Positions 1 through 8,785 of a DNA stretch of 64,000 nucleotides are shown piece by piece. The notes under the pieces are model-generated. The model was not told where the DNA came from, ran no database searches, and was given only the letters and a program-made list of their open reading frames with translations. The DNA lies in assembly GCF_009910845.1 (NCBI RefSeq), contig NZ_SIJB01000027.1, positions 62,001 to 126,000 on the forward strand, in the 5' to 3' direction. Source of the DNA: Chengkuizengella marina (GTDB taxonomy: Bacteria > Bacillota > Bacilli > Paenibacillales > KCTC-33759). Within the stretch, counting starts at the first letter, position 1; every line of letters starts with the position of its first letter. The translations under genes were made by a program, and so were the position numbers.

Positions 1-868
1 TTATTTCTTTATTAATTAATTCTGGTTGTTCTCCATTTATACTATGACCGGCATCTTTAATAATTTTTAAATTCAATCCAAGTTCTGCATATGCTTGTTT
101 TATATCTGGTTTATAAACAAGTTTGTCGTGATCACCAATTAAAAATAAGGCATTATCTCTGAATTGCGAAAATGTCTGAATCTCATGTGATGCAATATTA
201 CGAACTAACGGGACGCTATGTTTAAAAATGTAATAGAAATGTTTAAATACTTCATCATTGTCAGCCAACTTAATATTTGGACCGCTCAGTTTTTGGAAGA
301 GCTTCTCAGCATTTTTCTCATTTGGATTTAATATTTCTGGCATAAAAACTTTGATCGTTCTAAGAGTATATAGGAACTTCTTCAATCCATTTACTTTTAT
401 AGGAAGATGCCCAGCCATGCCTACTAATTTATTAACTTTGTCGGGATATTTTATAGCATAATTCAACATTAAGATTACACCAAATGAAACTCCAATCATA
501 TTCGCTTCTTTAATATTTAATGTATTTATGATTTCATTGATCCATTTTGTTTCATCAAAGTTTTTAAAAAATAACTCATTTGGTTCACTTTTCCCTGCAG
601 CACCCAAAGTATCTACTGCAACTACATAAAAATGTTTTGTTAATTCTCGAATATTCTGAATCCACATTAAAGCTGAATTGTCACCAGTCCCATGAAACAT
701 GACTAAGGTGGGTTTTGTCTTGTCACCAGCAGTTATGATATGTGTTCTCCCATACGTTGTTTCAATATCTTGTTCTTGAACCTCCACACCCCACATTTTT
801 AATAATATATCATACGACTCATATAACAGCTTCTTGCCTTCCTCGCTCTTAAATACTTTTTTTGGCAT
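1..868 (-). CDS. Alpha/beta hydrolase, 3' end cut by window edge
   Basis: Read on the minus strand from ATG at 868 to the window edge with no stop, so a few C-terminal residues are missing. The 289 visible residues have the alpha/beta-hydrolase layout: an oxyanion-loop stretch MFHGTGDNS, the nucleophile elbow GVSFG, a late Asp in LIGDHDK, and the catalytic His in DAGHSINGEQPE. No signal peptide is seen, so it is probably cytoplasmic. The substrate cannot be told from sequence. A GGAGG lies upstream of the start. An ATG four bases further upstream is out of frame and closes at once. Family certain, function open. Confidence 0.85.
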   Translation of the reverse strand, partial: MPKKVFKSEEGKKLLYESYDILLKMWGVEVQEQDIETTYGRTHIITAGDKTKPTLVMFHGTGDNSALMWIQNIRELTKHFYVVAVDTLGAAGKSEPNELFFKNFDETKWINEIINTLNIKEANMIGVSFGVILMLNYAIKYPDKVNKLVGMAGHLPIKVNGLKKFLYTLRTIKVFMPEILNPNEKNAEKLFQKLSGPNIKLADNDEVFKHFYYIFKHSVPLVRNIASHEIQTFSQFRDNALFLIGDHDKLVYKPDIKQAYAELGLNLKIIKDAGHSINGEQPELINKEI

Positions 869-1213
869 TCATATAGCCTCCTATTTTAACAAGATTTATG
901 TGTTGAATTTTAAAACAAATAGATTCATTTTTTTTTGAAACCGTTTACTGTAAAGGGGGAGGGACTGCTTATGTTCTTTAATGGGTCATAAAAAAATATT
1001 GGATATTTGATTTACGGATGAGGGAGTTTAAGAATTAAAAGTATTAAACAATAGTTTATTTGTTGTGAATTATTTTATTTAATTTTTTTGAAAAAGTATA
1101 TACATTTTAAGGAATTAAGTGATCCCAATCACCTTGGTTTAACAAATCGTTCAATAACTGATCACGAAATGTTCATTTTTCCCAATTCAAGGGTAATTGT
1201 TCACTAATATGAG
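869..1213. other. Gene-free stretch
   Basis: No open frame with a ribosome-binding site was found on either strand. The sequence is AT-rich with a short G-run near 955. It should hold the promoter of the minus-strand hydrolase, but I could not identify convincing -35/-10 boxes. Confidence 0.4.
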
Positions 1214-1250
1214 GATAAAAAAATAACTGCTCTTAAATTAAGCAGTTATT
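1214..1250 (-). terminator. Rho-independent terminator of the small membrane protein gene
   Basis: Perfect 10-bp stem (1222-1231 with 1241-1250) with a 9-base loop. On the minus strand it is followed by a run of seven T. It lies 16 bases past the stop of the gene at 1267-1485. Confidence 0.75.
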
Positions 1251-1266
1251 AAAAAATGACCATATC

Positions 1267-1485
1267 TCATTCCAATCCATCTAACTTATTTGATTCATTA
1301 TTAAGTTCATTTTTTACAGTGATTGTTCTTATTTTGATCGTGTTTTTATGAATTTCATTCAATAGATACAGACCCCTAAATAAAATGGCAAAAACGATTG
1401 CACCACCAATAAATATTCCTACGTACCCAAGTGCAAACAACACATAGATCAAAATAAAGCAAAGAATAATTAATAATAATATCAT
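1267..1485 (-). CDS. Small two-helix membrane protein, unknown function
   Basis: 72 residues. Residues 1-38 are almost wholly hydrophobic and can form two membrane helices joined by a Gly-rich turn (GYVGIFIGG). The remainder is polar and probably cytoplasmic. An AGGATAG sits just upstream of the ATG, a modest ribosome site. A strong terminator follows the stop, which supports a real single-gene transcript. I do not recognise the family. Confidence 0.55.
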   Translation of the reverse strand: MILLLIILCFILIYVLFALGYVGIFIGGAIVFAILFRGLYLLNEIHKNTIKIRTITVKNELNNESNKLDGLE

Positions 1486-1735
1486 TCTATCCTATATCCT
1501 TTTATTTCTGTAGATTTTATTCCCCAGTCCCACCCTCAACAACTTATTGCCAACACATGGTAGTTACATTAAATTATACACAATACATTCATGCTTCAAC
1601 GCATTCTTGTTACATTTTTGGGCTTATTTATAAAAATGATTGAGTATGGCCCTGCACTCACATTAGAATTGGTTCCACTTTACCCTGTGGAAGGGTTGTG
1701 TTCACATCAATAAATTGTTTACCTTCACATTTAAA

Positions 1736-2194
1736 CTATTCTATTAAATCTATATTCCAATTCTTCTCTTGTATTTTAAAATCTAATTCTCTATATTTTT
1801 TAGAAACGTTATCTATTTCTTTTTGAATTTCGCGGACATCAATTGTTCTTTGATATCTAATCTCTGATCTACTATATCGATCTTGTATTATGGCTGAATG
1901 TTCGAGCATTCCATCCAATACTTTTTTTCTTTGCATTAGACCATCTCGTTCAGCTAATACGTCAGCAATACTTTGTGATGAATCAAATTTTGTTAAAGAA
2001 TTTGTTTTATTTACTTTTTTTACTAAACAAGTAAATTCATTAATAGAACCTTGTATTTCTGCAAATAGTTCCTTTGGATCTTCTGCAGGCTCCTCATCTT
2101 CTTGAACTCTAACCACTCTTTCTAGTCGTTGTCTTAATTCAGATATCTTTCTTTGTAAATCTGCTCTTAATATTAATGCTTCTGCAAGTCTCAT
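1736..2194 (-). CDS. DIP1984-family (septicolysin-like) protein
   Basis: 152 residues, soluble and strongly helical, with heptad-rich segments at about 1-30 and 75-145 that should form coiled coils. The N-terminus MRLAEALILRADLQRKI, the central QGSINEF and the C-terminal IDVREIQKEID are typical of the DIP1984 family (sometimes annotated septicolysin), whose molecular role is not established. GGAGGG lies seven bases before the ATG. It is a single gene with no obvious operon partner. Family call is by recognition; the septicolysin name should not be read as proof of toxin activity. Confidence 0.8.
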   Translation of the reverse strand: MRLAEALILRADLQRKISELRQRLERVVRVQEDEEPAEDPKELFAEIQGSINEFTCLVKKVNKTNSLTKFDSSQSIADVLAERDGLMQRKKVLDGMLEHSAIIQDRYSRSEIRYQRTIDVREIQKEIDNVSKKYRELDFKIQEKNWNIDLIE

Positions 2195-2366
2195 GTTCGC
2201 CCTCCTACTTAGTGGGTTTCTAGACTACTTATACTTTCTAAAGTTGAAAAAGTTGCATTTAAAGTTTCATATGCATTAGACAGTAGTCCACACAAAAAGT
2301 TGGATATTTCATAAAATAGAAAAAAAAATATCGTGATCAAACTCAAAAAAAGGGGTGAAAGAAAAC

Positions 2367-3965
2367 ATGTTTGAAAAATCTATTTGCGATTGTTGTGTCT
2401 GTCCGATGCAGTTTGTTTTAGAACAGTTCAAAGGTGAAGAAGTTGATATATTTTCTCTAGAATTAGGAGGAGATATTATTAGTTTTAATATTCAAATTAC
2501 GGAAATCAACAACTTTATTGTGTCTGGGATAGATAAGTCTTCTGTTGGTTCAGGAAATCCAATTCATATACCAATTTGCAATATATTTTTTGTTATTCCT
2601 CCTAGGATTCCAGAAGTAATACCGATTCAAAAAAATTCCAAAGGGGAATGTGTATGTTGTGAGGATCCCATAACCAATGTTGCTAAGACATTAATAGGTA
2701 AGGAAGTTTCTATTTTAGAAGGGTTATTTATTATTGAAAATGTAGGAGAAGGAATAGTAATTGCGCAGAATCCCAAAGAAATAGTTGTTTTTTCTAGTTG
2801 TAAAATAAGTGGAATAGAAGAAATGACAAATGGTGCTTTATCTCTTCCAAATTCAGAGGAGTTGTCTTTAAACTTTGAAAAATCAATTTGCGATTGTTGC
2901 GTCTGTCCGATGCAGTTTGCCTTAGAACAATTTAAAGGAGAAGAAGTTTTTATACTTTCAGAAACTTTAACTTCTACAATTCAAATTATTGAAGTTAAAA
3001 ATTTTATTGTATCTGGAATAGTTGTGGAAGGATCAAGTCAAGGAAACCTCATTCATATTCCGATCTGTAATATCCTTTTTGTTTCACCAATTTCAAACAC
3101 AAAAATTCCAGATGTAAAACCGATTCAAAAAAATACGAAAGGGGAATGTGTATGTTGTGAGGATCCTATAACCAATGTTGCTAATGCATTAATAGGTAAA
3201 GAAGTATCTATTAGAATCGAATTAACTTTATCATCATTGATTATTGAATTTATTATTGAAAAGGTGGGAGAAGGTATAGTATTTGGAAATATAACCTCAG
3301 TTGAACCACCCTTCGGTTCAACAATAATTTTATCCAGTTGTAAGATACCTGGAATAGAAGAAATAACAAATGATACTATGTCTTCTCCAAATTTAAAAGA
3401 GATGTTTGTTAACTTTGAAAAATCAATTTGCGATTGTTGCGTTTGTCCGATGCAATTTACTTTAGAACAATTTAGAGGAGAAGAACTTGTAATACGTTCA
3501 GAGTTTGGAGGTTTTAATATTCAAGTTACGGAAGTTAAAAACTTCATTGTGTCGGGGATCGATAAATCTCCTGTTGGTTCAGGCAATCCAATTCATATAC
3601 CCATTTGCAATATAGTTCAATATTTTCCAATTTCATCAAAAAAAATTCCAGATGTAAAACCGATTCAAAAAAATACAAAAGGGGAATGTGTATGTTGTGA
3701 GGATCCCATAACCAATGTTGCTAATACATTAATAGGCAATGAAGTAACTTTTTTTAATCTTACGTTTATTATTGATAAAGTCGGAGAAGGTATAGTGATT
3801 GGACAAAATCCAGATTTAATATTTGTATTTTCCAGTTGTAAAATAAGTGGAATAGAAGAAATGAAATGGAACTTTTTTGTTTTTTCCACAGAAGTGACAG
3901 CACAAAAATTAAGTCGTTGGAACAATCTAAAGCAGATGTCTATCAAGGGTAAGAAAACAAAATAG
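2367..3965 (+). CDS. Protein of three tandem Cys-rich repeats (six CxCCxxP half-modules)
   Basis: 532 residues. Start chosen at ATG 2367 because AGGGGTG sits nine bases upstream and because MFEKSICDCC then opens the first repeat exactly as FEKSICDCC opens repeats 2 and 3. A GTG at 2355 is in frame but overlaps the ribosome site. Repeats start at residues 2, 170 and 350. Each has an A half (CDCCVCPMQF, then EQF-G-EE, then IHIPICNI) and a B half (GECVCCEDPITNVA near residues 95, 261, 441, then LIG-EV, VGEGIV and SSCKI-GIEE). The motif LxxxxGxEVxI followed by beta-rich sequence and a closing Cys resembles the small beta-barrel modules of Bacillales spore-surface proteins; this is inference. No signal peptide or membrane helix. 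The last 34 residues are basic and unlike the repeats. I do not recognise a named family. Confidence 0.8.
   Translation: MFEKSICDCCVCPMQFVLEQFKGEEVDIFSLELGGDIISFNIQITEINNFIVSGIDKSSVGSGNPIHIPICNIFFVIPPRIPEVIPIQKNSKGECVCCEDPITNVAKTLIGKEVSILEGLFIIENVGEGIVIAQNPKEIVVFSSCKISGIEEMTNGALSLPNSEELSLNFEKSICDCCVCPMQFALEQFKGEEVFILSETLTSTIQIIEVKNFIVSGIVVEGSSQGNLIHIPICNILFVSPISNTKIPDVKPIQKNTKGECVCCEDPITNVANALIGKEVSIRIELTLSSLIIEFIIEKVGEGIVFGNITSVEPPFGSTIILSSCKIPGIEEITNDTMSSPNLKEMFVNFEKSICDCCVCPMQFTLEQFRGEELVIRSEFGGFNIQVTEVKNFIVSGIDKSPVGSGNPIHIPICNIVQYFPISSKKIPDVKPIQKNTKGECVCCEDPITNVANTLIGNEVTFFNLTFIIDKVGEGIVIGQNPDLIFVFSSCKISGIEEMKWNFFVFSTEVTAQKLSRWNNLKQMSIKGKKTK
2370..3863 (+). repeat. Three tandem in-gene repeats of about 500-540 bp
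   Basis: Units begin at 2370, 2874 and 3414. DNA identity is very high around the two Cys motifs (2370-2412 and 2640-2690, with their equivalents), while loop regions differ in length and sequence. This pattern suggests duplication with selection or gene conversion on the Cys cores. Confidence 0.9.
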
Positions 3966-4102
3966 AGAGAGAGCATTGAGCGATAAAATTGAGTGAAATT
4001 TATCTACGAATGAGAAAATAATCAGTGCTTCTCTCGAGTTATTTTCAATTATTTTTACTTAATATAATACTTTTATTCTATTAACGAACCATGTCAACAT
4101 AT

Positions 4103-4579
4103 TTAGTTATCAATTAACCTTTCATATATTCCTGGCGAAGAGTTTTCAATAGCTATGGCATTTACTATTTTTTCATAAAACCCAGCAGCGTCAGCGACGG
4201 CTCCAATGATTGCATAACCATATCCTTCTTCTCTCATGGATAATAAACATTTAAGTAAAAGTGCTTTTCCAATCCCTAAACCTCTATACTTTGTAGAAAC
4301 ACCTGTTGGCCCAAAATAACCTTTTGCAGTCACATCGTAACAAGCGAAACCGATAACTTGTTTATCCTTCACTGCTATAAAACAGGAAACTGGATTATTA
4401 GAAAAAGCAACATCACATTCACCCGCCCATTGTTCATAAAACTCATTTTTTACATAATTAATTATAGTATATTTATCAGGAACCAATGCTCGTTTTATGG
4501 AAATGCCTTCATTTATTAATTGATCTAGATTATTTATTTCATCTGAAAGGTCATACAGTTTAACTAACATATCAAACAT
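4103..4579 (-). CDS. GNAT-family N-acetyltransferase
   Basis: 158 residues. The acetyl-CoA binding motif A is clear: a beta strand ending GPTGVSTKY, then RGLGIGKALL (the R/Q-x-x-G-x-G/A signature), then a helix. Earlier residues CFIAVKDKQVIGFACYD form the usual beta2-beta3 hairpin. Acceptor substrate unknown. GGAG is nine bases upstream of the ATG. It stands alone between the Cys-rich repeat gene and namA, so context gives no hint of substrate. Confidence 0.8.
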   Translation of the reverse strand: MFDMLVKLYDLSDEINNLDQLINEGISIKRALVPDKYTIINYVKNEFYEQWAGECDVAFSNNPVSCFIAVKDKQVIGFACYDVTAKGYFGPTGVSTKYRGLGIGKALLLKCLLSMREEGYGYAIIGAVADAAGFYEKIVNAIAIENSSPGIYERLIDN

Positions 4580-4657
4580 GGATTAAATCTCCTTTATGAA
4601 CATTTTCTGATATTGCACTTTAGGGTTAATCAGCACATGTTAATTTAAATGTTATTA

Positions 4658-4679
4658 GCAGCTTGATACTTCAAGCTGC
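4658..4679 (-). terminator. namA: Hairpin past namA, probable terminator
   Basis: Perfect 9-bp stem (4658-4666 with 4671-4679) and four-base loop, 29 bases past the namA stop. The T-run is weak on the minus strand and four T long on the plus strand, so efficiency and direction are uncertain. Confidence 0.5.
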
Positions 4680-4707
4680 CTTTTAAATCTTATTCAAACA
4701 AATTACT

Positions 4708-5724
4708 TTACCAAGCTCTGTTATATTGAACAGGACTTTCGATTTCAACACGCAATTGCTTAGCAGCTGTTCTAGCCCAATAAGGATCTCTTAATAATTC
4801 TCGACCTATAAAAATAAGATCTGCTCTTTCATTTTTAAGAATTTCCTCAGCTTGCAATCCATTTACGATCAAACCTACTGCACCAGTAGCCATGTTTCCT
4901 TCATTTCGAATTTGATCAGCAAACTTCACCTGATAACCAGGATAAGCATCAATCGAAGCAGGTACAACACCTCCTGAACTGCAATCAACTAAATCTACAC
5001 CTTGCTCCTTCATTCTTTTGACATAATAAATGAAATCATTGGGTGTATTGCCACCTTCTTTATAATCACTTGCAGAAATCCGAACCAATAATGGACCATC
5101 CCATTCTTCTTTTATTGCTTCTACCACCTGTGATAAGAAACGATATCGCTTTTCTGTACTCCCACCATACTCGTCTGTTCTCTGATTAGTTAGTGGAGAT
5201 AAGAAACTGCTTATTAAATAACCATGAGCACCATGAATTTCTATGACATCAAATCCAGCAATCTTAGCTCTTCGAGCCCCTTCTTTAAAAGACTGAATCA
5301 TTTCATTTATTTCTTCAATGGACATTTCTTTAGGGATTCTCATTTCATCGTTAAAAGGGATGGCTGAAGGTGCATAAATGTTGCCCTCTACTTCTGCTTT
5401 ACGTCCTGCATGAGCTAATTGTATCCCAATCTTACTGCCATGTTGATGAGTCATTTCAGTTAATTGTTTTAAACCTTCAATTTGTTCATCATTCCATATT
5501 CCCAGGTCATATAGAGAGATGCGACCTTGAGGATGTACAGCTGTAGCTTCTACAACAATTAAGCCTACTTGCCCTACCGCTCTACTTGTATAATGAGTAA
5601 GATGCCAATCCATTACTTTTCCATCTTCTTTGACACATGAATACATACACATGGGTGACATTACAATACGATTCTTTAAAGTAATATTTTTCAAAGTGTA
5701 ATTAGAAAATAATTTCTTTGCCAT
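4708..5724 (-). CDS. namA: NADPH dehydrogenase NamA (old yellow enzyme, YqjM type)
   Basis: 338 residues, the usual length for YqjM. An FMN-dependent enzyme that reduces the C=C bond of alpha,beta-unsaturated carbonyls and nitro compounds in xenobiotic and oxidative-stress defence. Seen: N-terminal [20 protein letters not shown] with the redox-tuning Cys26 and Tyr28 of the YqjM subclass, the ligand-binding pair in [24 protein letters not shown], and the phosphate-binding [12 protein letters not shown] near the C-terminus. AGGAG is nine bases before the ATG. The gene is divergent from tnaA. A short frame with its own ribosome site overlaps its start (5702-5770). Confidence 0.93.
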   Translation of the reverse strand: MAKKLFSNYTLKNITLKNRIVMSPMCMYSCVKEDGKVMDWHLTHYTSRAVGQVGLIVVEATAVHPQGRISLYDLGIWNDEQIEGLKQLTEMTHQHGSKIGIQLAHAGRKAEVEGNIYAPSAIPFNDEMRIPKEMSIEEINEMIQSFKEGARRAKIAGFDVIEIHGAHGYLISSFLSPLTNQRTDEYGGSTEKRYRFLSQVVEAIKEEWDGPLLVRISASDYKEGGNTPNDFIYYVKRMKEQGVDLVDCSSGGVVPASIDAYPGYQVKFADQIRNEGNMATGAVGLIVNGLQAEEILKNERADLIFIGRELLRDPYWARTAAKQLRVEIESPVQYNRAW

Positions 5725-5770
5725 GATTCACAACTCCTATCATTTTCATCAATTCAATACTGTTCATCAT
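5702..5770 (-). CDS. Possible 22-codon leader frame overlapping the namA start
   Basis: On the minus strand GAGGAG (5778-5783) is followed seven bases later by ATGATG, opening a 22-residue frame that runs through the namA ribosome site and ends 23 bases inside namA in another frame. Its peptide starts [10 protein letters not shown]. It could couple or restrict namA translation, or be chance. No homology is claimed. Confidence 0.3.
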   Translation of the reverse strand: MMNSIELMKMIGVVNHGKEIIF

Positions 5771-5875
5771 TAGGTATCTCCTCAATATTTTAACATTTTC
5801 TATAGCCTCCATCATCTTTATAATTTTAATAACAATCATAAACATATTTTCATAACATAACCTTATATATTAAAT

Positions 5876-5902
5876 TGACATAATGTCATTGACATAATAT
5901 CA
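5876..5902. promoter_or_regulatory. Two-copy palindrome in the namA-tnaA divergent region, likely operator
   Basis: TGACATAATGTCA (5876-5888) is a perfect 13-bp palindrome around a central A. TGACATAATATCA (5890-5902) is the same with one mismatch, exactly 14 bases on. Each copy contains TTGACA, so the sites overlap a possible -35 box for tnaA. They suit a dimeric regulator, possibly the TetR protein encoded after tnaA; that link is inference. Confidence 0.5.
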
Positions 5903-5950
5903 TTTAATGGAGTTTATTAGTTACCATTTAAATTAGGAGGAATTTATATT

Positions 5951-7384
5951 ATGAGTACTTATTTTCCTGAACCTTATAAAATTAAAATGGTTGAGCCGAT
6001 TCAACTAATTCCTAAAGAGGAACGAAAAAGAAAAATTGAACAAGCAGGTTATAATCCATTTTTACTAAAAAGTGATGATGTATATATTGACCTATTAACA
6101 GACAGTGGAACAGGTGCAATGAGTGATAAACAATGGGCTGGTTTGATGATGGGGGATGAATCCTATGCAGGCAGCAGGAACTTTTACCATCTAGAACAGA
6201 CTGTTCAAGAGCTTATTGGTTATCAATATGTCATTCCTACTCATCAGGGACGAGGAGCAGAACAAGTCCTTTTTCCACAACTAATTCATAATCAAGGTCA
6301 AGCCGTTCTTGGAAATATGCACTTTGATACTACAAAGGCTCATATCGAATTAAATCAGGCAAAGGCAATCAACCTGGTAATAGATGAAGCATATGATACT
6401 TCCAATGATCATCCATTCAAAGGTAATTTTGACATCAACAAATTAAATTCTTATATTAAAAAACATGGAAAAGAAAATATCGCCTTTATTTTAATCACCA
6501 TTACTTGTAACAGTGCAGGTGGGCAACCAGTTTCAATGCAAAATATAAAGGAAGTATCCCAAATAGGTAAATCTAATCATATTCCTGTTTTTTTTGATGC
6601 AGCTCGTTTTGCAGAGAATGCCTACTTTATTAAAAAGAGAGAGGTTGGATATGAAAACAAATCCATACGTGATATTGTTCTTGAAATGTTCTCTTATGGT
6701 GATGGTTTAACCATGAGCGCCAAGAAGGATGGTTTAGTAAATATTGGTGGCATTCTTGCTATTCGTAATGATAATGAATTATTTGAGCAGTGTCGTTCTT
6801 TCATTGTTCCAATGGAAGGATTTCCAACTTATGGTGGTTTAGCTGGAAGAGATATGGAAGCATTGGCAATCGGATTACAGGAAGTAGTGGAATTCGATTA
6901 TTTGGAACACCGCATACGTCAAGTTCAACTATTAGGTGATTTATTAAAAAATGATGGAATACCAATACAAGAACCAATAGGTGGCCATGCTGTTTTTATT
7001 GATGCTCAAAAGTTTTTGCCTCATATTTCAAAAACTCAATTCCCAGCTCACGCACTTGCTGTTGCATTGTACCTAGAAAGTGGAATTCGTGGCGTTGAAA
7101 TTGGTTCTTTGTTATTTGGTAGAGATATAAAAACTGGGGAAGATGGTCTATCTCCATTAGAATTGTTAAGATTAACGATTCCAAGGAGAGTCTACACAGA
7201 TAATCACATTCGTTACATTGCGGATGGGATTAAAGCTGTGTATAAAAAAAGAAATGAAGTTCAGGGAGTTAGTTTTACTTACGAGCCAAAAATCTTAAGA
7301 CATTTTACATCACGTTTTACTCTATCAAACAATTCTGTACAAAAGAATAAAGAAACCATAACTCAGACTGAAAGCATGAAATAA
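5951..7384 (+). CDS. tnaA: Tryptophanase (tryptophan indole-lyase)
   Basis: 477 residues (471 in E. coli). A PLP enzyme that splits L-tryptophan into indole, pyruvate and ammonia in the cytoplasm. The fold is shared with tyrosine phenol-lyase, but diagnostic positions favour tryptophanase: Asp126 in HFDTT (Thr in the phenol-lyase), [15 protein letters not shown] with the PLP lysine at about 259 (MSGKKD in the phenol-lyase), and GIRGVEIGS where the phenol-lyase has an Arg that contacts phenol. The stretch [14 protein letters not shown] is nearer to phenol-lyase, so the enzyme is intermediate elsewhere. TTAGGAGG precedes the ATG. There is no TnaC-like leader or tryptophan permease nearby. About 20 extra polar residues follow the usual end. 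Confidence 0.87.
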   Translation: MSTYFPEPYKIKMVEPIQLIPKEERKRKIEQAGYNPFLLKSDDVYIDLLTDSGTGAMSDKQWAGLMMGDESYAGSRNFYHLEQTVQELIGYQYVIPTHQGRGAEQVLFPQLIHNQGQAVLGNMHFDTTKAHIELNQAKAINLVIDEAYDTSNDHPFKGNFDINKLNSYIKKHGKENIAFILITITCNSAGGQPVSMQNIKEVSQIGKSNHIPVFFDAARFAENAYFIKKREVGYENKSIRDIVLEMFSYGDGLTMSAKKDGLVNIGGILAIRNDNELFEQCRSFIVPMEGFPTYGGLAGRDMEALAIGLQEVVEFDYLEHRIRQVQLLGDLLKNDGIPIQEPIGGHAVFIDAQKFLPHISKTQFPAHALAVALYLESGIRGVEIGSLLFGRDIKTGEDGLSPLELLRLTIPRRVYTDNHIRYIADGIKAVYKKRNEVQGVSFTYEPKILRHFTSRFTLSNNSVQKNKETITQTESMK

Positions 7385-7404
7385 CATATTGTTAATTAAA
7401 TAGA

Positions 7405-7437
7405 AAGCAGAATTTCAATTGAAATTCTGCTTTTTTT
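7405..7437 (+). terminator. tnaA: Strong Rho-independent terminator of tnaA
   Basis: 12-bp perfect stem (7405-7416 with 7421-7432), AATT loop, then a T-run to 7437. It separates tnaA from the TetR gene, so the two are not simply co-transcribed. Confidence 0.9.
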
Positions 7438-7544
7438 ATGCAATAAAAAATGAAAATCTAGCTTCATAGTTCAATAAATCATCAATTTGTGTTATTCTTT
7501 TTCTTAATATGCCTTATATATCACTTTAAAGGATTGAATTAAAA

Positions 7545-8156
7545 ATGGAAACTAAAAAAATCTCCAAAAGAAAACTGCAATCGGCTCAAACTAGAGAAAA
7601 ATTATTACATGCAGGTCAAGAAACATTTATCGAATATGGTTTTCAAAAAACAACCATATCTCAAATTATAAAAAAAGCAAAAACAGGTTATGGTACAGCT
7701 TATGTATACTTTAAAAATAAAGATGATCTTTTAATTGAACTATTGGAAGATGTAATGGCTAGGTTTTATGAAATTGCCAACATGACTTATAAACCAACAT
7801 CTAAAAAGGAAGCCTACGATTTAATTGAACAACAAAGTATTCTTTTTTTGGATATGGCTAACAAAGAAAAATTAATGATGCAAGTCATTGAAGAGGCAAT
7901 TCGACTTTCAGATAATGTAAGAAAAAAATGGACTGAAATTCGTGAACAGTTTATAAAACGTATTAGTGAAGACATCGCTTATGCCCAAAAAAATGAACTT
8001 GCTCGAATTGATGTGGATTGTTCTATTGTAGCACGAGCTTGGTTCCACGCAAATGAAATGTATTTATGGGAAATTGTGAAGGATGTTAAAACTCCACCAA
8101 TTAAAGAAATCGTTCATAACATCGCTTCTATTTATACTGGAGGATTGTATAAATAG
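7545..8156 (+). CDS. TetR/AcrR-family transcriptional regulator
   Basis: 203 residues. The N-terminal helix-turn-helix is typical: TREKLLHAGQETFIEYGF, then TTISQIIKKAKTGYGTAYVYF followed by KNKDDLL. The C-terminal helical domain (about 70-200) would bind a ligand that cannot be predicted. AAAGGA lies upstream of the ATG. It follows tnaA on the same strand past a terminator and is the best local candidate to bind the palindromes at 5876-5902; none is seen in front of its own gene. Confidence 0.88.
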   Translation: METKKISKRKLQSAQTREKLLHAGQETFIEYGFQKTTISQIIKKAKTGYGTAYVYFKNKDDLLIELLEDVMARFYEIANMTYKPTSKKEAYDLIEQQSILFLDMANKEKLMMQVIEEAIRLSDNVRKKWTEIREQFIKRISEDIAYAQKNELARIDVDCSIVARAWFHANEMYLWEIVKDVKTPPIKEIVHNIASIYTGGLYK

Positions 8157-8283
8157 GATTTAAAAAATTGTAAAAATGTTTTACTAGAAATTCATTACAA
8201 TCTTTCAACTCTACAACAATAGTTACTCTTACAGCTTTTAATTTAGTTACTAGTCTAGGTAAAACTTTATTATTGATTCAAGA

Positions 8284-8785
8284 TCACATAGTCACCCTTT
8301 TTGCCAAAATTTCTTTAATCTCCACATCACTTAGAATTTCAAATTCGAGCAGCCCAATGTAAGGATCTCCTTCTATAGCAAGTAACTTAGCAAATGCTGG
8401 TTCAGTTTTCATACCTTGTTTTTTTAATGAGATAATTAGCTGTCTAAAACTATTATCAGCTAAATTTAGTATTCTATTTTCTATTACCATATGACGAAAT
8501 GCGTTTTGTCTTTTCGTTTCTTGAGGTTGTGCAAAAATTTCAAATAACCAACCTTTATATTCAAAATTCACAATGATACATTTTAATTCCTGATATGTTT
8601 GTTCTGTCACAAAGAATATCCAAGTCACTATTTTCAACATCCATATCAATAGGAATCGTACCTGCTAGTAATGGATTAAACAACTCAAGATCCTTCATGA
8701 TGTTTAAATATTCAATTATTTTAAAGGCACTTTTTTGTCTCGCATTCCCATCTTTTAAATAGTTAGTATGCATAAATAGATTCAC
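8284..8785 (-). pseudogene. DUF4269 gene broken by internal deletion and frame change
   Basis: Two overlapping frames carry the two ends of one DUF4269 protein, a nucleotidyltransferase-like family. The first (GTG 8785, stop 8561) has LLAGTIPIDMDVENSDLDILCD, trimmed here to its core GTIPI and DLDIL, the metal-binding part. The second (to 8284) has IVNFEYKGWLFEIFAQP and FRHMVIENRILNLA plus TEPAFAKLL. About 50 residues expected between these parts are missing and the frame changes there. GTG 8785 has AAAGGAG eight bases upstream and overlaps the preceding gene's stop as GTGA, so the intact ancestor was translationally coupled to it. Confidence 0.75.

Noticed and set aside
258-461. 67-codon plus-strand frame
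   Set aside because: It is antisense to the alpha/beta hydrolase, has no ribosome site and no recognisable protein features.
2367-3965. CRISPR-like or satellite repeat
   Set aside because: The repeat keeps one long open frame with conserved Cys codons, so it is a protein repeat.
5951-7384. Tyrosine phenol-lyase as the identity of the PLP lyase
   Set aside because: Asp126, MSAKKD and VEIGS match tryptophanase at the substrate-determining positions; only surface stretches favour the phenol-lyase.
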